A stretch of 64,000 bases of DNA. It comes from Bythopirellula polymerisocia (GTDB lineage Bacteria; Planctomycetota; Planctomycetia; Pirellulales; Lacipirellulaceae). Both the position numbers and the translations under genes were made by a program. Of the stretch, positions 44,069-54,818 are shown piece after piece; position 1 is the stretch's first letter, and each line of letters starts with the position of its first letter. The notes beneath the pieces were generated by a model. It worked only from the letters and a program-made list of their open reading frames with translations, had not been told where the DNA came from and made no database searches. The stretch is from positions 1 through 64,000 of the forward strand of contig NZ_SJPS01000012.1 of NCBI RefSeq assembly GCF_007860015.1. Direction: 5' to 3'.

Positions 44069-45111
44069 TGAAGTTTTTCCGCTTTCTTGTCAGCCGTTTT
44101 CAAAGATGCAGCACAAGAGTTTTTAGCAGCCGTCGTCCCGCAGTTTGCGCTGGTTTTCTGCCGGGATTCTTTTTCGATTTCAGATAAATACGTATGATAA
44201 CCGCCACCGGTGCCTTGCTTGCGGAAAGTGGCTTTCAGCACTTTCTTCCACTTCGATACTTGGAGCAGGTATCGAAGCAAGACCTTGTAACAACGCAACC
44301 GCTCGCTCGTACCGATATCAAAACGATGCACGGCTTGCCAATGAGCCCGCAACAATCGCCAACGCATGAACGTGAAACGCGGTTTTACCCGGGGATCGAT
44401 GTAGTCCTGCAGTTCTTGCTCAGTCTTCAGCGACCCAGAAGCCTTAGGATGCACACGCAATAGGAATAACGTTTCGGGGATTTCATAGTATTTCCCCAAC
44501 AGCGCGAGTTCACCTAGAAACACTTTTTCGGAACCATAGTGCGGCTGATACACGCCTGTTTTGGCTACGACTTCCCGGCGGTGCAATGCGTAAATATCTA
44601 GACCGGTGTGCGCTAACAAAACCGACTGAAACCGTTGGTGAGGTTCCGGAGAGGATCGGTCCCAACCGTCCCCGCTCAGCAAACTTGCGTCGAGACCCTC
44701 GGCGACGTTCAGCAACTGACCTTCCGGACCGATGTGGCTGTGTCGGCAGAAACACCACAGCACCTCGGGATGGTGGTCGAGAACGTCTACCGCCTTTTCC
44801 AGAAACGTCGGCAAATGAATATCATCATCCGCCGCCCATTTGAAATACTCAGCCTGAGACAGTTCGAACACTCGGTTATAATTCCAGGCACACCCTAAAT
44901 TCTGTTTCACCCGATGGTAAGCGATTCGGCTATCCAGCTTGGCATAATGAGAGCAGATTTCCTGAGTTCCGTCGGTAGAACCGTTGTCCGAGATGATTAG
45001 CTCAAAATCACCGTATGTCTGTCCCAACAGCGACTCGATTGACTCCCCCAAGTAAGTCTCGCCGTTGTAAACCGGTAGACCGATACTGACACGAGGTTCT
45101 GAATTTGCCAT
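44056..45111 (-). CDS. Family 2 glycosyltransferase
   Basis: The 351-residue protein starts with the GT-A fold signature VSIGLPVYNGETYLGESIESLLGQTYGDFELIISDNGSTDGT, and has the DxD-type ADDDIHLPTFLEKA near residue 98. It lacks a membrane segment. It will add a hexose to the cluster glycan. The C-terminal ~60 residues are Lys/Ala/Thr rich. It overlaps the SDR gene by 13 bases, so it is in the same operon. Confidence 0.92.
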   Translation of the reverse strand: MANSEPRVSIGLPVYNGETYLGESIESLLGQTYGDFELIISDNGSTDGTQEICSHYAKLDSRIAYHRVKQNLGCAWNYNRVFELSQAEYFKWAADDDIHLPTFLEKAVDVLDHHPEVLWCFCRHSHIGPEGQLLNVAEGLDASLLSGDGWDRSSPEPHQRFQSVLLAHTGLDIYALHRREVVAKTGVYQPHYGSEKVFLGELALLGKYYEIPETLFLLRVHPKASGSLKTEQELQDYIDPRVKPRFTFMRWRLLRAHWQAVHRFDIGTSERLRCYKVLLRYLLQVSKWKKVLKATFRKQGTGGGYHTYLSEIEKESRQKTSANCGTTAAKNSCAASLKTADKKAEKLQCES

Positions 45112-45475
45112 AGCTGATGCTCAGTTCTTCGCAGAGTATTTAAGCGGGCGATGATTTGCTGAACAACGGAGCGTGTACATTGCGTTTTTTGAATAAGGCC
45201 AATCTAAGCCGCCAACACATGCCAACTCTCTTAATCGAGTTTACCGCGTCGTGGCACTGCTTCGCTTGGGTAGGCGGGATATAAAGTGCGGGCTATTTTA
45301 CGTGGTGTGCGGTATGCTCAGGTCGGCGTCTGCAGACAAGAGAACATTCATCCGCAGCGCAATCGCGTCTGACGATTCCCAGCAGCTATTACGATTAGGC
45401 TAATACTTCACGATAAATACGCTGCCCTCGAATGTCAACTTTTACGTAAGCTGATAAATTCGGGCCGACAAGTAT
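45112..45475. other. Intergenic region upstream of the GT2 gene
   Basis: This 364-base stretch lies after the flippase stop and before the minus-strand GT2 operon. It holds a possible sigma-70 promoter (45410-45438). I see nothing else: no small reading frame with a ribosome binding site and no RNA fold. Confidence 0.4.
45410..45438 (-). promoter_or_regulatory. Possible sigma-70 promoter of the GT2-SDR-rfbF operon
   Basis: On the minus strand a perfect TTGACA (45438-45433) is followed by 17 bases and TATCGT (45415-45410, four of six -10 matches). It faces the GT2 gene whose start is ~300 bases further on. The long leader and weak -10 keep confidence low. Confidence 0.35.
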
Positions 45476-46849
45476 TCATTCCTTTCTACCGTCGAACGCC
45501 GCTGAGACGAGCGCCTGGTCAGTAGATTCGTTGTCAGCAGCAATGATCGGATTATCCGCAATATCGGAAGCAACCGTCGATAATGTACTTCGTTCGACTA
45601 TCAATCGGCGGTAACACATGATCGCAAAAGCCGAGCCGACGCTGATTCCCAGCAGTCGAGACACGGCTGCACCGATCAAACCGAAACTTCCTACCAGGGG
45701 GATAGCCAGTGACAGAGTCGTCAAGATACTAGCCAGATTGGACCGGAAGAGAAGATCCGTTCGTTCAAGTACAGTTAACCCGGATATCGCTCCAATTCCT
45801 AGGGCAAAGACCATTTCGCCCATTGCCAACAGCACTAAGAGATTCTGATGCCCTGTAAACTTGCTTCCGAATGACAAACTTAGGAACTGATCTCCTGCCA
45901 CATACAGCGTCAGCGGCAGCAATCCCATTCCCAGGGCAAGAATTAATGTTGTCTTTCGCACTACGCGCTCTAGACCCAGAATCCCCTCCTCAGCATAAGC
46001 TGAGGCAGACTTCGGACTAAGCACATTTTGCACGGCAACCATCAATGGCGCCGAAAGCCCCACCAGCGCTGCACAAGCCGAGTAAACACCCGTTTGTGCC
46101 TCGCCCAAGAAAGCCGCAATCACCCACGGCAAGGATTGAACCGCAGCAATGGTCGTGCATTGACTCGCCGCCAGCCAGCGCCCCAAAGACCAGTTTTTCA
46201 AGAAATGCGGAACGAATCGTTCGTGGTCGATACAAAAAGCAACATGCTGATGCAGCCACCAGCCGAAACTCGTCAGGGTATACACACCGGTGACTACCAG
46301 AAAGCTCAGTGCAGCAGTCAAAGCATCGAAGTAAAATAACGCCGCCATCATGGAAAGCTGCAAAACCGCAATCGCCATATCCACGACTAGCGCTCGGCTC
46401 AAATGCATAAACGTGTAGTCAAATCGCCGCGCGAATTGACGCACCATGCGAAAGGGGACCGAGATAACCATCGCGGTGAATACGAGGGCAAGCTCTGAGT
46501 AACCGGCAACGTAGATCACCATGGTCACCAACAAGAGTACCGAGCTTGAGAGCGCGGCCAAACCTAGGACTTGAGCCATGGCACTACCTGCGTAGGTCGA
46601 CCGTTCGTCGTCGGGCATCTGGTGAACGAACACAGTAAAGGGCGAAGTTACCAGCGCTTCGAGCACGGCCAGAATCAAGTACCAAGCGGTCATCGCCAAT
46701 GCGAAATACCCCATTTCGGTAGGCCCACACTGTCTTCCTACTAACACGGCAGTCAGAAAGTTGGTGCCTCCAACGACCGCCTGATCCAGCATGGCCATGC
46801 CACTTGTGCGTATGTTGCGTCCATGAATCAGTAAAGTTAGTCTTCGCAT
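45476..46849 (-). CDS. Polysaccharide flippase (Wzx/MATE-like)
   Basis: The 457-residue protein has about 12-14 hydrophobic segments and the MOP-superfamily polysaccharide-flippase pattern (LVGRQCGPTEMGYFALAMTAWYLI at the N-terminus, a repeated Wzx-type helix plan). It should move lipid-linked repeat units across the inner membrane for the Wzy-like polymerase. I chose ATG 46849 (MRRLTLLIHGRN); the frame opens 18 codons earlier. Confidence 0.87.
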   Translation of the reverse strand: MRRLTLLIHGRNIRTSGMAMLDQAVVGGTNFLTAVLVGRQCGPTEMGYFALAMTAWYLILAVLEALVTSPFTVFVHQMPDDERSTYAGSAMAQVLGLAALSSSVLLLVTMVIYVAGYSELALVFTAMVISVPFRMVRQFARRFDYTFMHLSRALVVDMAIAVLQLSMMAALFYFDALTAALSFLVVTGVYTLTSFGWWLHQHVAFCIDHERFVPHFLKNWSLGRWLAASQCTTIAAVQSLPWVIAAFLGEAQTGVYSACAALVGLSAPLMVAVQNVLSPKSASAYAEEGILGLERVVRKTTLILALGMGLLPLTLYVAGDQFLSLSFGSKFTGHQNLLVLLAMGEMVFALGIGAISGLTVLERTDLLFRSNLASILTTLSLAIPLVGSFGLIGAAVSRLLGISVGSAFAIMCYRRLIVERSTLSTVASDIADNPIIAADNESTDQALVSAAFDGRKE

Positions 46850-46949
46850 GAGGTTCTCAGTACATGGGAATTGGTCAATTGACCAGGCTGGATGCCCAAG
46901 CATCCTTCATCCTATAGACTCCATTCGAGCAAACAGATGAGCCCACAAT

Positions 46950-48290
46950 TCATCTGAAGGCCACTTCGGCTAGATTTGTCGTCGATCTGCTTGGGATTTT
47001 AATCCGAATTTCATCCGGCGACCTGCCGTGCTTCTCCAATACCTGGCGATAAATCTCCGCCAATCGCTCTCCCTGTCGGTCCCACAAACAAAGCTCTGCC
47101 TGCTCCAAAGCTGCGTCGCTCATGCGACGAACAAGATCCCTATCCCGCGCGCATTCGGCAACGGCATCCGCAATTGATTTAATGACCGCTTGGGGATTGG
47201 TCACAGGAATCTTGATGCCGCATCGTTCGGTAACAATGTCATGGGCCCCCTGATGATCGAGGCATATCACCGGGAGCCCATTAGCAAACGCCTCTAATAT
47301 GACCGTGCCTGTCGTATCTCGCAAACTGCTAAACACAAACACATCGGCCCATCGGTATTGCTGAAGTGCTTCTTCGTGGGGTATGCGGCCTAACCACTCT
47401 ATGTTTTCTGAAATTCCTAAATCGAGCCCTAACTTTTGAAGATCCTGGTGAAGTTTACCGTCTCCCACCACACGCAACTTAAACGACGAATCACTGGGCA
47501 AGCGTGACAGGGCATGCAGCACCAAATCGAGCGCCTTACTAAAAGTGAGGTTACCTATCCACAGCAGCCGCAAGGGTTCGCTCGGGTCGCGCTGCTCGTG
47601 GTGCTTACCCACAATTTGCTTAATTCCATTTTCGTTTAATAGAATAGCTGGGTAACCAAGCACTTGTTCCACATACCGTTTGGCAGTGGAGTTGGCGGTC
47701 AATCGTACGGCTGCCCGCGCTGCAGCAAGCCGGACCCGCAAACTGGTTCGCAGTTGGATGGAATTGCAAATGGTGCGCAAGTTCTCTTTGATCCGCGACA
47801 ACCCCCATGGCAATGAGAACCGCCAGGGACAATTCTGCACACCTCCGATAGGGCCCCATACAAACGGAATCTCCAGCTTCCAGAGATACCCAGGTTCTCG
47901 GTAACCAATAAAGTTGACATGATGGACCAGATCAAAACCGATATCAGCGTGCAGCTTTTTTGCAAGTAGAAAGGCCTGGTAATGCCACCCTTTAAAAGCA
48001 AAGAAATTTATAAACGGCAACCACCTACTGAACTTGTGAATCGCGCACTGCAATTTGGGTTGAGGAAGGAACACAAAAGTCACGTGCGGAATCGATCCGT
48101 TCTCTTCTAAGTACTGCTCTATCACCCCTTGGCAATCGTCAGCACAACAGATGACCCACACGTCGCAGGTTCTGCCCATCTGGGTGGCCCAATTCCAGCC
48201 AACCCCCTGCTCTGAACCATAGTACGGTTCGCACGCGTAGGCAACTTGCAGCACACGGGGCCGGCGCGGTGAGGGGGAAGAAGATTTCAT
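46950..48290 (-). CDS. Family 4 glycosyltransferase (second copy)
   Basis: The 446-residue GT-B protein has VLQVAYACEPYYGSEQGVGWNWATQMGRTCDVWVI at the N-terminus, and the C-terminal donor site LLWIGNLTFSKALDLVLHALSRL with FVFSSLRDTTGTVILEAFANGLPVICLDHQGAHDIV. It probably adds one sugar of the repeat. It lies upstream of the flippase on the same strand, with 46 bases between the chosen genes' frames. Confidence 0.9.
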   Translation of the reverse strand: MKSSSPSPRRPRVLQVAYACEPYYGSEQGVGWNWATQMGRTCDVWVICCADDCQGVIEQYLEENGSIPHVTFVFLPQPKLQCAIHKFSRWLPFINFFAFKGWHYQAFLLAKKLHADIGFDLVHHVNFIGYREPGYLWKLEIPFVWGPIGGVQNCPWRFSLPWGLSRIKENLRTICNSIQLRTSLRVRLAAARAAVRLTANSTAKRYVEQVLGYPAILLNENGIKQIVGKHHEQRDPSEPLRLLWIGNLTFSKALDLVLHALSRLPSDSSFKLRVVGDGKLHQDLQKLGLDLGISENIEWLGRIPHEEALQQYRWADVFVFSSLRDTTGTVILEAFANGLPVICLDHQGAHDIVTERCGIKIPVTNPQAVIKSIADAVAECARDRDLVRRMSDAALEQAELCLWDRQGERLAEIYRQVLEKHGRSPDEIRIKIPSRSTTNLAEVAFR

Positions 48291-48586
48291 TGGGTGTCCG
48301 TCATCGACGAGCTAGTTGAAAATTGAGGTTCAAATTAACCGAAGAAACGGCGTCCAAGTCAGATAGGGCTGTGCACAGCCTCGGGGCACTGAGTGATCGT
48401 CTCTGGAACCATCGGTTGGCAGTGAATTACGCTTGCACTGGGTAACACAAAGGAGCAAACCCCAGTCTAATCAGACCCATGAGAAATGTCATGCATTTTG
48501 CCGGACGTTCAGGTCAATGCCCCCCGACACCAGCCAAAGGATAACCGGTGTATTGTCTTTGATTCCTACTAAGACAAGCGGAATAC

Positions 48587-48820
48587 TCAATGAGAAGCGT
48601 TTTCCAAGGGCTCGCCTTGGCACTCGGGCGAAGGATTGGTGCAACCTTCGCACAGGGTGTTTCCGTGGGAATCGCGCATGTTAGCCAGTCCTCCGCAACT
48701 TCCCTTAATGCGACGATTCGAGACGATCACCCCCACCGCCATCGCACTCAGCGCCACGGCGAATACTACGATCGAGATTAGAATGTAAGTGCCAGTCAAT
48801 TTACTGCTTTTTCCTTTCAA
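48587..48820 (-). CDS. nqrM: Na+-NQR maturation factor NqrM
   Basis: The 77-residue protein has one membrane helix (residues ~11-33) and the NqrM Cys pattern: RIKGSCGGLAN with Cys42, then Cys57, Cys60 and Cys67. NqrM (formerly DUF539) delivers the Fe that sits between NqrD and NqrE. The TTG start overlaps the apbE stop by four bases (TTGA), which places it as the last gene of the nqr operon. Confidence 0.9.
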   Translation of the reverse strand: MKGKSSKLTGTYILISIVVFAVALSAMAVGVIVSNRRIKGSCGGLANMRDSHGNTLCEGCTNPSPECQGEPLENASH

Positions 48821-49893
48821 GGGATTCGATGAGGGAATCCTGAACTCGCTCGCTCCTCGATTTGATCGTCCTTCCCGCGAATAAGAAACAACGCCGCCAC
48901 GTCGTGGTCCTCACACCAATCATATCCGCTTTCCTCTCCCATGACCAACAACGTCGTCGCCAGCGCGTCAGCCTCCATACAGGTGTCGGCGACCACTGAA
49001 ACGGTTGCCACCTGGTGCTGTACCGGTCGGCCCGTCGCGGGGTTGATCGTATGAGAATAGCGGATACCGTTCTGCTCGAAGAAATTGCGATAGTCTCCCG
49101 AAGTGGCCAAAGCAGAGTCTTCCAATTCCAAGACCTCGCGGACTGTACGACCTGTCTCGTCAGGCTGCTCGATGCCAATCTTCCAGGGAATATCTCCCGG
49201 CTTGTGACCTTGAGTGCGGACCTCGCCGCCGATTTCTACCATCGAGGATCCGATGCCTTCTTCGATTAGCAATTCGGTGACAGCGTCGACGGCATATCCC
49301 TTAGCCACTGCCGACAGATCAAGATAGATGCCAGGAATAACTTTGCGAAGGGCAGGGGGGGCGAGTCGAGCTTCGACATGCCGATACCCAATCCGCTTGA
49401 GCGTAGCGTTTATTTCCTCATCACTGGGCGATTTGGAGCGTCGCCCGTCGGGGCCAAACCCCCACAAATTTACCGCAGGTCCTACCGTCGGATCGAACGC
49501 ACCTCTTGAATCCTCCGCCACCTGCAATGCATACGTGACTACTTCTGCAGTCTCCTGGGAGACAGAAAACCAATCGTCCCCGTCTGACTGGTTGAACAGT
49601 GAAAGTTCTGACTCAGGGTCGTACGTGGACATCATTCGATTAATCGCGGTGAGTCGATTGTCCACAGCCTTTTGCAAAGTATTAAGATCTAAGTCCTTAC
49701 TCGGCAATACAACACTAATAGAATAGCGAGTCCCCATGGTGGGGCCAGAAAAATTCTTGACACCAGCAGCAGACGCAGCAAGCCACATGGAGATAAAGGT
49801 GGGTACACTAAGAAAAAACAATAAGACTCCACAGACTATTAAGCACCCTTTGTCATCAGGGTATATAAAAGGCTTACCCACCGAAGTCGTCAT
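48817..49893 (-). CDS. apbE: FAD:protein FMN transferase ApbE
   Basis: ApbE attaches FMN from FAD to Thr residues of NqrB and NqrC. The ~358-residue protein has an N-terminal membrane anchor (~17-40), then [70 protein letters not shown], and the metal site with [11 protein letters not shown]. The ATG at 49893 lies in the end of nqrF (20-base overlap); an earlier GTG (49917) is also possible. Confidence 0.93.
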   Translation of the reverse strand: MTTSVGKPFIYPDDKGCLIVCGVLLFFLSVPTFISMWLAASAAGVKNFSGPTMGTRYSISVVLPSKDLDLNTLQKAVDNRLTAINRMMSTYDPESELSLFNQSDGDDWFSVSQETAEVVTYALQVAEDSRGAFDPTVGPAVNLWGFGPDGRRSKSPSDEEINATLKRIGYRHVEARLAPPALRKVIPGIYLDLSAVAKGYAVDAVTELLIEEGIGSSMVEIGGEVRTQGHKPGDIPWKIGIEQPDETGRTVREVLELEDSALATSGDYRNFFEQNGIRYSHTINPATGRPVQHQVATVSVVADTCMEADALATTLLVMGEESGYDWCEDHDVAALFLIRGKDDQIEERASSGFPHRIP

Positions 49894-51097
49894 AGGCAAT
49901 GTTTTCTTTCTCGACACCCAGATCGTCGAGCATCTTGAACACGGCCGCGTTCATCATCGGTGGGCCACAGATGTAATACTCGATGTCTTCCGGAGCGGGA
50001 TGGTCCTTCAGATAGTTGTCGTTCAACACCTGATGGATGAAGCCGGTGTAACCATCCCAATTGTCTTCGGGCTGCGGTTCGGAGAGGGCGATGTTGAACT
50101 TGAAGTTCGGAAACTCCTTCTCGATCTCGCGGAAGTGGTCCACATAGAATAACTCCCGTAGACTTCGACCACCGTACCAATAAGACACTTTACGATTGGT
50201 CTTGAGGTTTCGGAACAGCTCGAAGATGTGGCTCCGCAGCGGTGCCATGCCTGCCCCACCGCCAATGTAGACCATTTCGGCATCAGTGTCCTTAATAAAG
50301 AACTCGCCGTAAGGTCCAGAGATGGTCACTTCGTCTCCCGGTTTGCAACCGAAAATATACGACGACATCTTTCCTGGTGGCGTCCCATCCGGAGCGCGTG
50401 GCGGGGGACTAGCCACGCGGACATTAAGCATAATGATCCCTTTTTCGCCGGGATAGTTGGCCATCGAATATGCCCGTGTCACAGTCTCGTCAACTTTGGA
50501 CACATAGCGCCACACATTGTACTTGTCCCAATCACCGCGGAAGCGCTCGTCGATGTCGAAGTCTTTGTAAGCCACTTCATGAGGCGGGCACTCGATCTGG
50601 ATGTAGCCCCCGGCCTTGAAGTCGACATCCTCCCCTTCGGGCAATTCGAGTAGAAATTCTTTGATAAATGTGGCAACGTTGCGATTTGACTTGACTTTGC
50701 AGCGCCACTTTTTTGTGTCGAAGGCTTCGGGAGGGACTTCGACATCCATGTCCTGCTTAACGGCAACCTGACAAGAAAGTCGCATCCCTTCGCGTGCTTC
50801 AAGCTTACTTATGTGAGCTTTTTCAGTAGGCAAAATGTCGCCGCCACCCGAGTGAATATGAACTTTGCACTGGGCACAGGTTCCACCTCCACCGCAGGCA
50901 GAGGAGACAAACACACCCGCATCAGCCAGCGCACCAAGCAACTTGCCCCCCGCAGGGACAGATACCGATTTCTGCTCGTTGATCCGAATATTGACGTTTC
51001 CAGATGCGACTAGCTTCGCTTTCGCTGCCAGAATAAGCAATACCAAGGCCAACACGACCACAGTAAACATCAACATGCCGATTAAAACTTCAAACAT
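49874..51097 (-). CDS. nqrF: Na+-translocating NADH:quinone reductase subunit F
   Basis: NqrF takes electrons from NADH. The 407-residue protein has an N-terminal membrane helix, a 2Fe-2S ferredoxin domain with Cys68, Cys74, Cys77 and Cys109, and a ferredoxin-reductase domain with RAYSMANYP (FAD), GPYGEFFI, and [19 protein letters not shown] (NADH), ending in the aromatic DDFGG. It is separated from nqrE by a four-helix-bundle gene; its AAAGG ribosome binding site lies in the repeat flanking that gene. Confidence 0.96.
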   Translation of the reverse strand: MFEVLIGMLMFTVVVLALVLLILAAKAKLVASGNVNIRINEQKSVSVPAGGKLLGALADAGVFVSSACGGGGTCAQCKVHIHSGGGDILPTEKAHISKLEAREGMRLSCQVAVKQDMDVEVPPEAFDTKKWRCKVKSNRNVATFIKEFLLELPEGEDVDFKAGGYIQIECPPHEVAYKDFDIDERFRGDWDKYNVWRYVSKVDETVTRAYSMANYPGEKGIIMLNVRVASPPPRAPDGTPPGKMSSYIFGCKPGDEVTISGPYGEFFIKDTDAEMVYIGGGAGMAPLRSHIFELFRNLKTNRKVSYWYGGRSLRELFYVDHFREIEKEFPNFKFNIALSEPQPEDNWDGYTGFIHQVLNDNYLKDHPAPEDIEYYICGPPMMNAAVFKMLDDLGVEKENIAYDDFGG

Positions 51098-51107
51098 ATA
51101 GTAGCCT

Positions 51108-51529
51108 TTAGCTATTGGCTATTAGTAATTGGCAAGACTAGGACCGCAGACTCTTGCCTAGAGCGTTTAACATCTTCTTAACTTCATTGATCGCTTGGTC
51201 AAACTCAACATAGAGGGGTTCCTGCATCTCGCTTAAATCTCGAGCTAAGAGAAGATGATAGTCAACCTCGGAGGCAGACCCACTGGCGATATCGACAAAA
51301 CGACGTAAGTCGCCTACCGTTGACCTGCCACAGCCTTCTGCGAGATTGGCGCCGATCGATGCTGATGCTCTGCGCAACTGTGAAGTCAATCCGTAGACTT
51401 CAGCTCGGGAAAAGCTCCGAGTCGTCTTGTAGATATTCAAGGTTAGTTCATGAGCCTTCTTCCAAACCTGCAGTTGTCGAAAGTCTCTCATAATTCTCTC
51501 CTAATTGCCAATAGCTAACTGCTAATAGC
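51108..51529. repeat. Inverted repeats enclosing the S23 gene in the nqr operon
   Basis: TTAGCTATTGGC (51108-51119) and its exact complement GCCAATAGCTAA (51507-51518) flank the S23 gene. Related words (GCTATTAG, CTAACTGCTAATAGC at 51515-51529) extend the repeat on both sides. The 15-base word at 51515-51529 occurs inverted at the nqrA/nqrB junction (54819-54833). Confidence 0.7.
51138..51491 (-). CDS. Four-helix-bundle (S23/Avd-like) protein, copy 1
   Basis: The 117-residue protein matches the four-helix-bundle family first seen as 23S rRNA intervening sequences: FRQLQVWKKAHELTLNIY, YGLTSQLRRASASIGANLAEGCGR, LRRFVDIASGSASEVDYHLLLARDL and INEVKKMLNALGKSL. Relatives include the Avd accessory protein of diversity-generating retroelements, but no reverse transcriptase is nearby. 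It sits inside the nqr operon between nqrE and nqrF, in the same direction and flanked by inverted repeats. It is very similar, without gaps for ~110 residues, to the copy between sucC and sucD. Function unknown; perhaps nucleic-acid binding. Confidence 0.92.
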   Translation of the reverse strand: MRDFRQLQVWKKAHELTLNIYKTTRSFSRAEVYGLTSQLRRASASIGANLAEGCGRSTVGDLRRFVDIASGSASEVDYHLLLARDLSEMQEPLYVEFDQAINEVKKMLNALGKSLRS

Positions 51530-51534
51530 TCTTC

Positions 51535-52143
51535 TCACATCCCGCCGAACGACATGAACGCCAAGGCCATCAAACCCGCGGTCATGAAGGTAATGCCCAA
51601 ACCCTTGAGTCCGTCTGGGACATCGCTGTATTTCATCTTTTCACGAATGCCAGCCAGGGCCACGATGGCTAGCGCCCAGCCCACGCCGGCACCAAAACCG
51701 AACACACAGCTTTCAGGAAAATTGTAGTCTCGCTCCTGCATGAACAGCGAGCCCGCCAAAATTGCGCAGTTCACGGTAATCAGCGGCAGAAAGATTCCTA
51801 GTGCATTGTAGAGAGGTGGGAAATAACGGTCCAATGTCATTTCCAATATCTGTACCATCGCCGCAATCGTGCCGATGTAGGTAATAAGTGAAAGGAAGGT
51901 TAGGTCGATATCACTATATTCGCTGCTGATCCAACTCAGAGCCCCCGGCTTCAGCAAATAATTCAGCAGCAGATTATTGGCAGGCACTGTTATTGTGAGA
52001 ATCACGATCACCGCGATCCCCAAACCAATCGCCGTCTTCACCGACTTCGAGACCGCGATGAAAGTACACATTCCCAAAAAGAATGCCAGGGCCATGTTCT
52101 CCACGAACACCGACTTCATGAATATCGAGAGATAATGTTCCAT
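51535..52143 (-). CDS. nqrE: Na+-translocating NADH:quinone reductase subunit E
   Basis: The 202-residue membrane subunit has six hydrophobic segments. Family parts are [58 protein letters not shown], and [25 protein letters not shown] (with the Cys that binds the NqrD/E Fe). It forms the inter-membrane electron path with NqrD. Confidence 0.96.
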   Translation of the reverse strand: MEHYLSIFMKSVFVENMALAFFLGMCTFIAVSKSVKTAIGLGIAVIVILTITVPANNLLLNYLLKPGALSWISSEYSDIDLTFLSLITYIGTIAAMVQILEMTLDRYFPPLYNALGIFLPLITVNCAILAGSLFMQERDYNFPESCVFGFGAGVGWALAIVALAGIREKMKYSDVPDGLKGLGITFMTAGLMALAFMSFGGM

Positions 52144-52147
52144 GGTC

Positions 52148-52777
52148 TTAGGCTCCGTGTTCCACTTGTTCTGGCTTCCAGGTTCGCTGTGCCCAGATCA
52201 ACAAGCCAATGAGAAAAAATGCACTCGGCGGCAATAGCAACAGCCCATTCGGGACATACCAGCCGCCATCGTTTACTGAAGGGAGGACAGGGTATCCCCA
52301 GAGTTTGCCAGCCCCGATAAGTTCGCGACAAAAACCCACGATGAGCAACACGAGGCTGTAACCTAACCCTGCACCGATCCCGTCGGCAGCACTTAGCAGG
52401 GGAGGGCTCTTCATCGCAAACGCCTCGGCCCGACCCATCACGATACAGTTCGTAATGATAAGCCCGACAAAGACCGAGAGTTGCTTGCTGATGTCAAAGA
52501 AATATGCCTTTAAGAACTGATCCACAATGATTACCAGCGAGGCAATGATCGTCATTTGCACAATGATACGAATGCTACTGGGTATGTAATTGCGGATCAT
52601 GCTCACCGCAGCATTCGAGCAACCGGTCACGAGTACGACCGCCAAGGCCATTACCGCAGCAGTCTGCAATTTGCTCGTCACGGCGAGTGCGGAGCAAATC
52701 CCCAACACACCCACGGTGATCTGGTTCTTGTCGACCAGCGAACTCAGAATCGCTTCTTTATACTTAGCGTCAGCCAC
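52148..52777 (-). CDS. nqrD: Na+-translocating NADH:quinone reductase subunit D
   Basis: The 209-residue membrane subunit pairs with NqrE. It shows [93 protein letters not shown] (with the conserved Cys), and a final polar tail. Only a few bases separate it from nqrC and nqrE. Confidence 0.96.
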   Translation of the reverse strand: MADAKYKEAILSSLVDKNQITVGVLGICSALAVTSKLQTAAVMALAVVLVTGCSNAAVSMIRNYIPSSIRIIVQMTIIASLVIIVDQFLKAYFFDISKQLSVFVGLIITNCIVMGRAEAFAMKSPPLLSAADGIGAGLGYSLVLLIVGFCRELIGAGKLWGYPVLPSVNDGGWYVPNGLLLLPPSAFFLIGLLIWAQRTWKPEQVEHGA

Positions 52778-52782
52778 GAGTA

Positions 52783-53586
52783 TTATTCTCCTGTTTGTGC
52801 GGTAAGTTTTTCCAGATAGGGGCCGAATCCCTCGGGTCCCATCCAGTACTGCACAAGTTTTGTTACGCCATTACTAGTAATTGTCGCGCCTGAAAGCCCG
52901 TCAACTTCAAACTTGGCCATCGGGTCATCAGGGGGCACAGATCCCTTAATGACATGCAGGGCAATCTTGTCCCAATCTTTTTTTGAATGGAGTTGCTTGC
53001 CTGGCCAAAGGGCCGTCCATTGAGGATTCTCGATTTCACCCCCCAAACCGGGAGTTTCACCATGCTCGTAGAAAGTGATGCCTCGCACGGTATTGCCATC
53101 TGCATCAATAGATATAAACCCATAAAGCGTTGACCAGAGTCCCTTGCCATGAATCGGGAGAACCACTTCATCGAGTTTGCCAGTTTCGTCTTTAACTTGA
53201 TATGCAAAAGCATACTTGGCCCGTTGCTTAATGCCTCCTAGCGCCGAAGTGGGTTCGACAGGGGCATTCATTTGTGGATCGCGGGCCGCGTCCCGTTGAT
53301 TGTATTTCGAAGGATCGACGACATCACTGCCGACCGGTTCGCCGGAGTCCAATTCCAGTAGGACACTTTCAATCCTCTCGGCAAACATCTCTTCGATTTC
53401 TGCGGGGGAATTCTCTCCCTCCTTGTATAGCCCGGCTGCCACCAGCACATTTTTCTTTTGGTCAAGCAGCTTGTTGGACTCTTGTTTGCTGCGCAGTCCA
53501 ACAGCTGCACTAGCAACGAGCACCGAACAGACCACGCACAACACGGTGGCAACCAGCAATGTGTAGGGTACGCTATCACGCCGCAT
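52783..53586 (-). CDS. nqrC: Na+-translocating NADH:quinone reductase subunit C
   Basis: NqrC carries a covalent FMN on its periplasmic domain. The 267-residue protein has an N-terminal membrane helix, [27 protein letters not shown], and the flavinylation motif SGATIT (232-237, FMN on Thr235). Start ATG 53586 has a GGAGG site inside the end of nqrB, overlapping it by 11 bases; the upstream in-frame Met has no support. Confidence 0.95.
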   Translation of the reverse strand: MRRDSVPYTLLVATVLCVVCSVLVASAAVGLRSKQESNKLLDQKKNVLVAAGLYKEGENSPAEIEEMFAERIESVLLELDSGEPVGSDVVDPSKYNQRDAARDPQMNAPVEPTSALGGIKQRAKYAFAYQVKDETGKLDEVVLPIHGKGLWSTLYGFISIDADGNTVRGITFYEHGETPGLGGEIENPQWTALWPGKQLHSKKDWDKIALHVIKGSVPPDDPMAKFEVDGLSGATITSNGVTKLVQYWMGPEGFGPYLEKLTAQTGE

Positions 53587-54796
53587 AGCGAGCCTCCCTC
53601 CGCTTAATGTTCGCTTGGACGACAAAATAATCAATCAACGGCGCAAAGGTATTGCCAAACAAAATGGCTAGCATGATTCCTTCTGGAAAGGCCGGATTGA
53701 TCACGCGGATCAATATCGTCATTACACCGATCAAGATGCCGTAGAACCATCGACCGACGTCAGTCATGGCTGCCGATACAGGGTCAGTAGCCATGTATAC
53801 CGTGCCGAAGGCAAATCCACCGATTACGAAATGCCAAAACGGGTTCAGTGTCATCATGGCGTTTTGAGTTGCGTTGCCGCTGAAAATCCAAAAAAGCCCC
53901 GAAGTCACGAACGCCCCAGAGACGACACCCGCCATCACTCGCCAGGAACCAATCCCCACAGAGATCAATAGGACCGCCCCCAGCAGACATGCCAAAGTCG
54001 AGGATTCTCCCATCGAACCCTGGATATAACCAAAAAAGCAATCTAACCAGGAATAGCCTGTGAGTGCGGGAATGGTATCTGAAACTTGTGCCGAAGCCAT
54101 CGCACCCAAAGGGGTGGCTGCCGAGAAGCCATCAGCAGCCGTCCAAATGGTCATGCCCGTGAGTTGTGTGGGATATGCGAAATACAGAAAGGCACGACCA
54201 GTAAGGGCGGGGTTGAGAAAGTTTTTTCCGATACCACCATAGATCTCTTTGCCGATCACCACTCCAAACGAGATTCCCAGTGCCACTTGCCAGAGAGGAA
54301 TGGTTGGTGGCAGGGTCAACGGAAATAGCGCACTGGTAACCAGAAAGCCTTCATTAATTTCATGCTTGCGCACGCTAGCAAACAACCCTTCCCAGGCACC
54401 CCCTACCGCAACGGTGACGAAATACACTGGGATAAAAAAGAGTGCACCAAGCACCATGTTGTCCACGAAACTCGCCGGATCGTGCCCACGCCCCAAGGCG
54501 GTCATGACATCTTCCCGCCACCCTTCAATAGGGGTTCCCTGCCCGTTAGCAATCGCTAGGTTTGCCTGATAACCCGTATTGTCCAAGGCCATAAAGAAGC
54601 AGGGAGCCAAAGCCACAACCACCAAAGACATCATTCGCTTTAGGTTCATCCCATCACGAACATGGGATGCACCTTTGGTCGTGTCACTTGGAGTGTAAAG
54701 AAACGTATCGATCGCTTCATACATGGGGTAGAGCTTTTCCAGCTTACTACCTTTGCTGAAAGCAGGATGCAGTCGATCTAGCAGTTTCCGCAACAC
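53576..54796 (-). CDS. nqrB: Na+-translocating NADH:quinone reductase subunit B
   Basis: NqrB is the large membrane subunit and the Na+ pump core, with covalent FMN. The 406-residue protein has the N-terminal [31 protein letters not shown], about ten membrane segments, and the flavin motif DGFSAAT with Thr228. The position before AT is Ala226 rather than the usual Gly/Ser of D-x-x-S-G-A-T. The rest of the family sequence, such as [26 protein letters not shown], is intact. Confidence 0.96.
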   Translation of the reverse strand: MLRKLLDRLHPAFSKGSKLEKLYPMYEAIDTFLYTPSDTTKGASHVRDGMNLKRMMSLVVVALAPCFFMALDNTGYQANLAIANGQGTPIEGWREDVMTALGRGHDPASFVDNMVLGALFFIPVYFVTVAVGGAWEGLFASVRKHEINEGFLVTSALFPLTLPPTIPLWQVALGISFGVVIGKEIYGGIGKNFLNPALTGRAFLYFAYPTQLTGMTIWTAADGFSAATPLGAMASAQVSDTIPALTGYSWLDCFFGYIQGSMGESSTLACLLGAVLLISVGIGSWRVMAGVVSGAFVTSGLFWIFSGNATQNAMMTLNPFWHFVIGGFAFGTVYMATDPVSAAMTDVGRWFYGILIGVMTILIRVINPAFPEGIMLAILFGNTFAPLIDYFVVQANIKRREARYAA

Positions 54797-54818
54797 AAAT
54801 GTTTCCTTAGTTTTAAAT

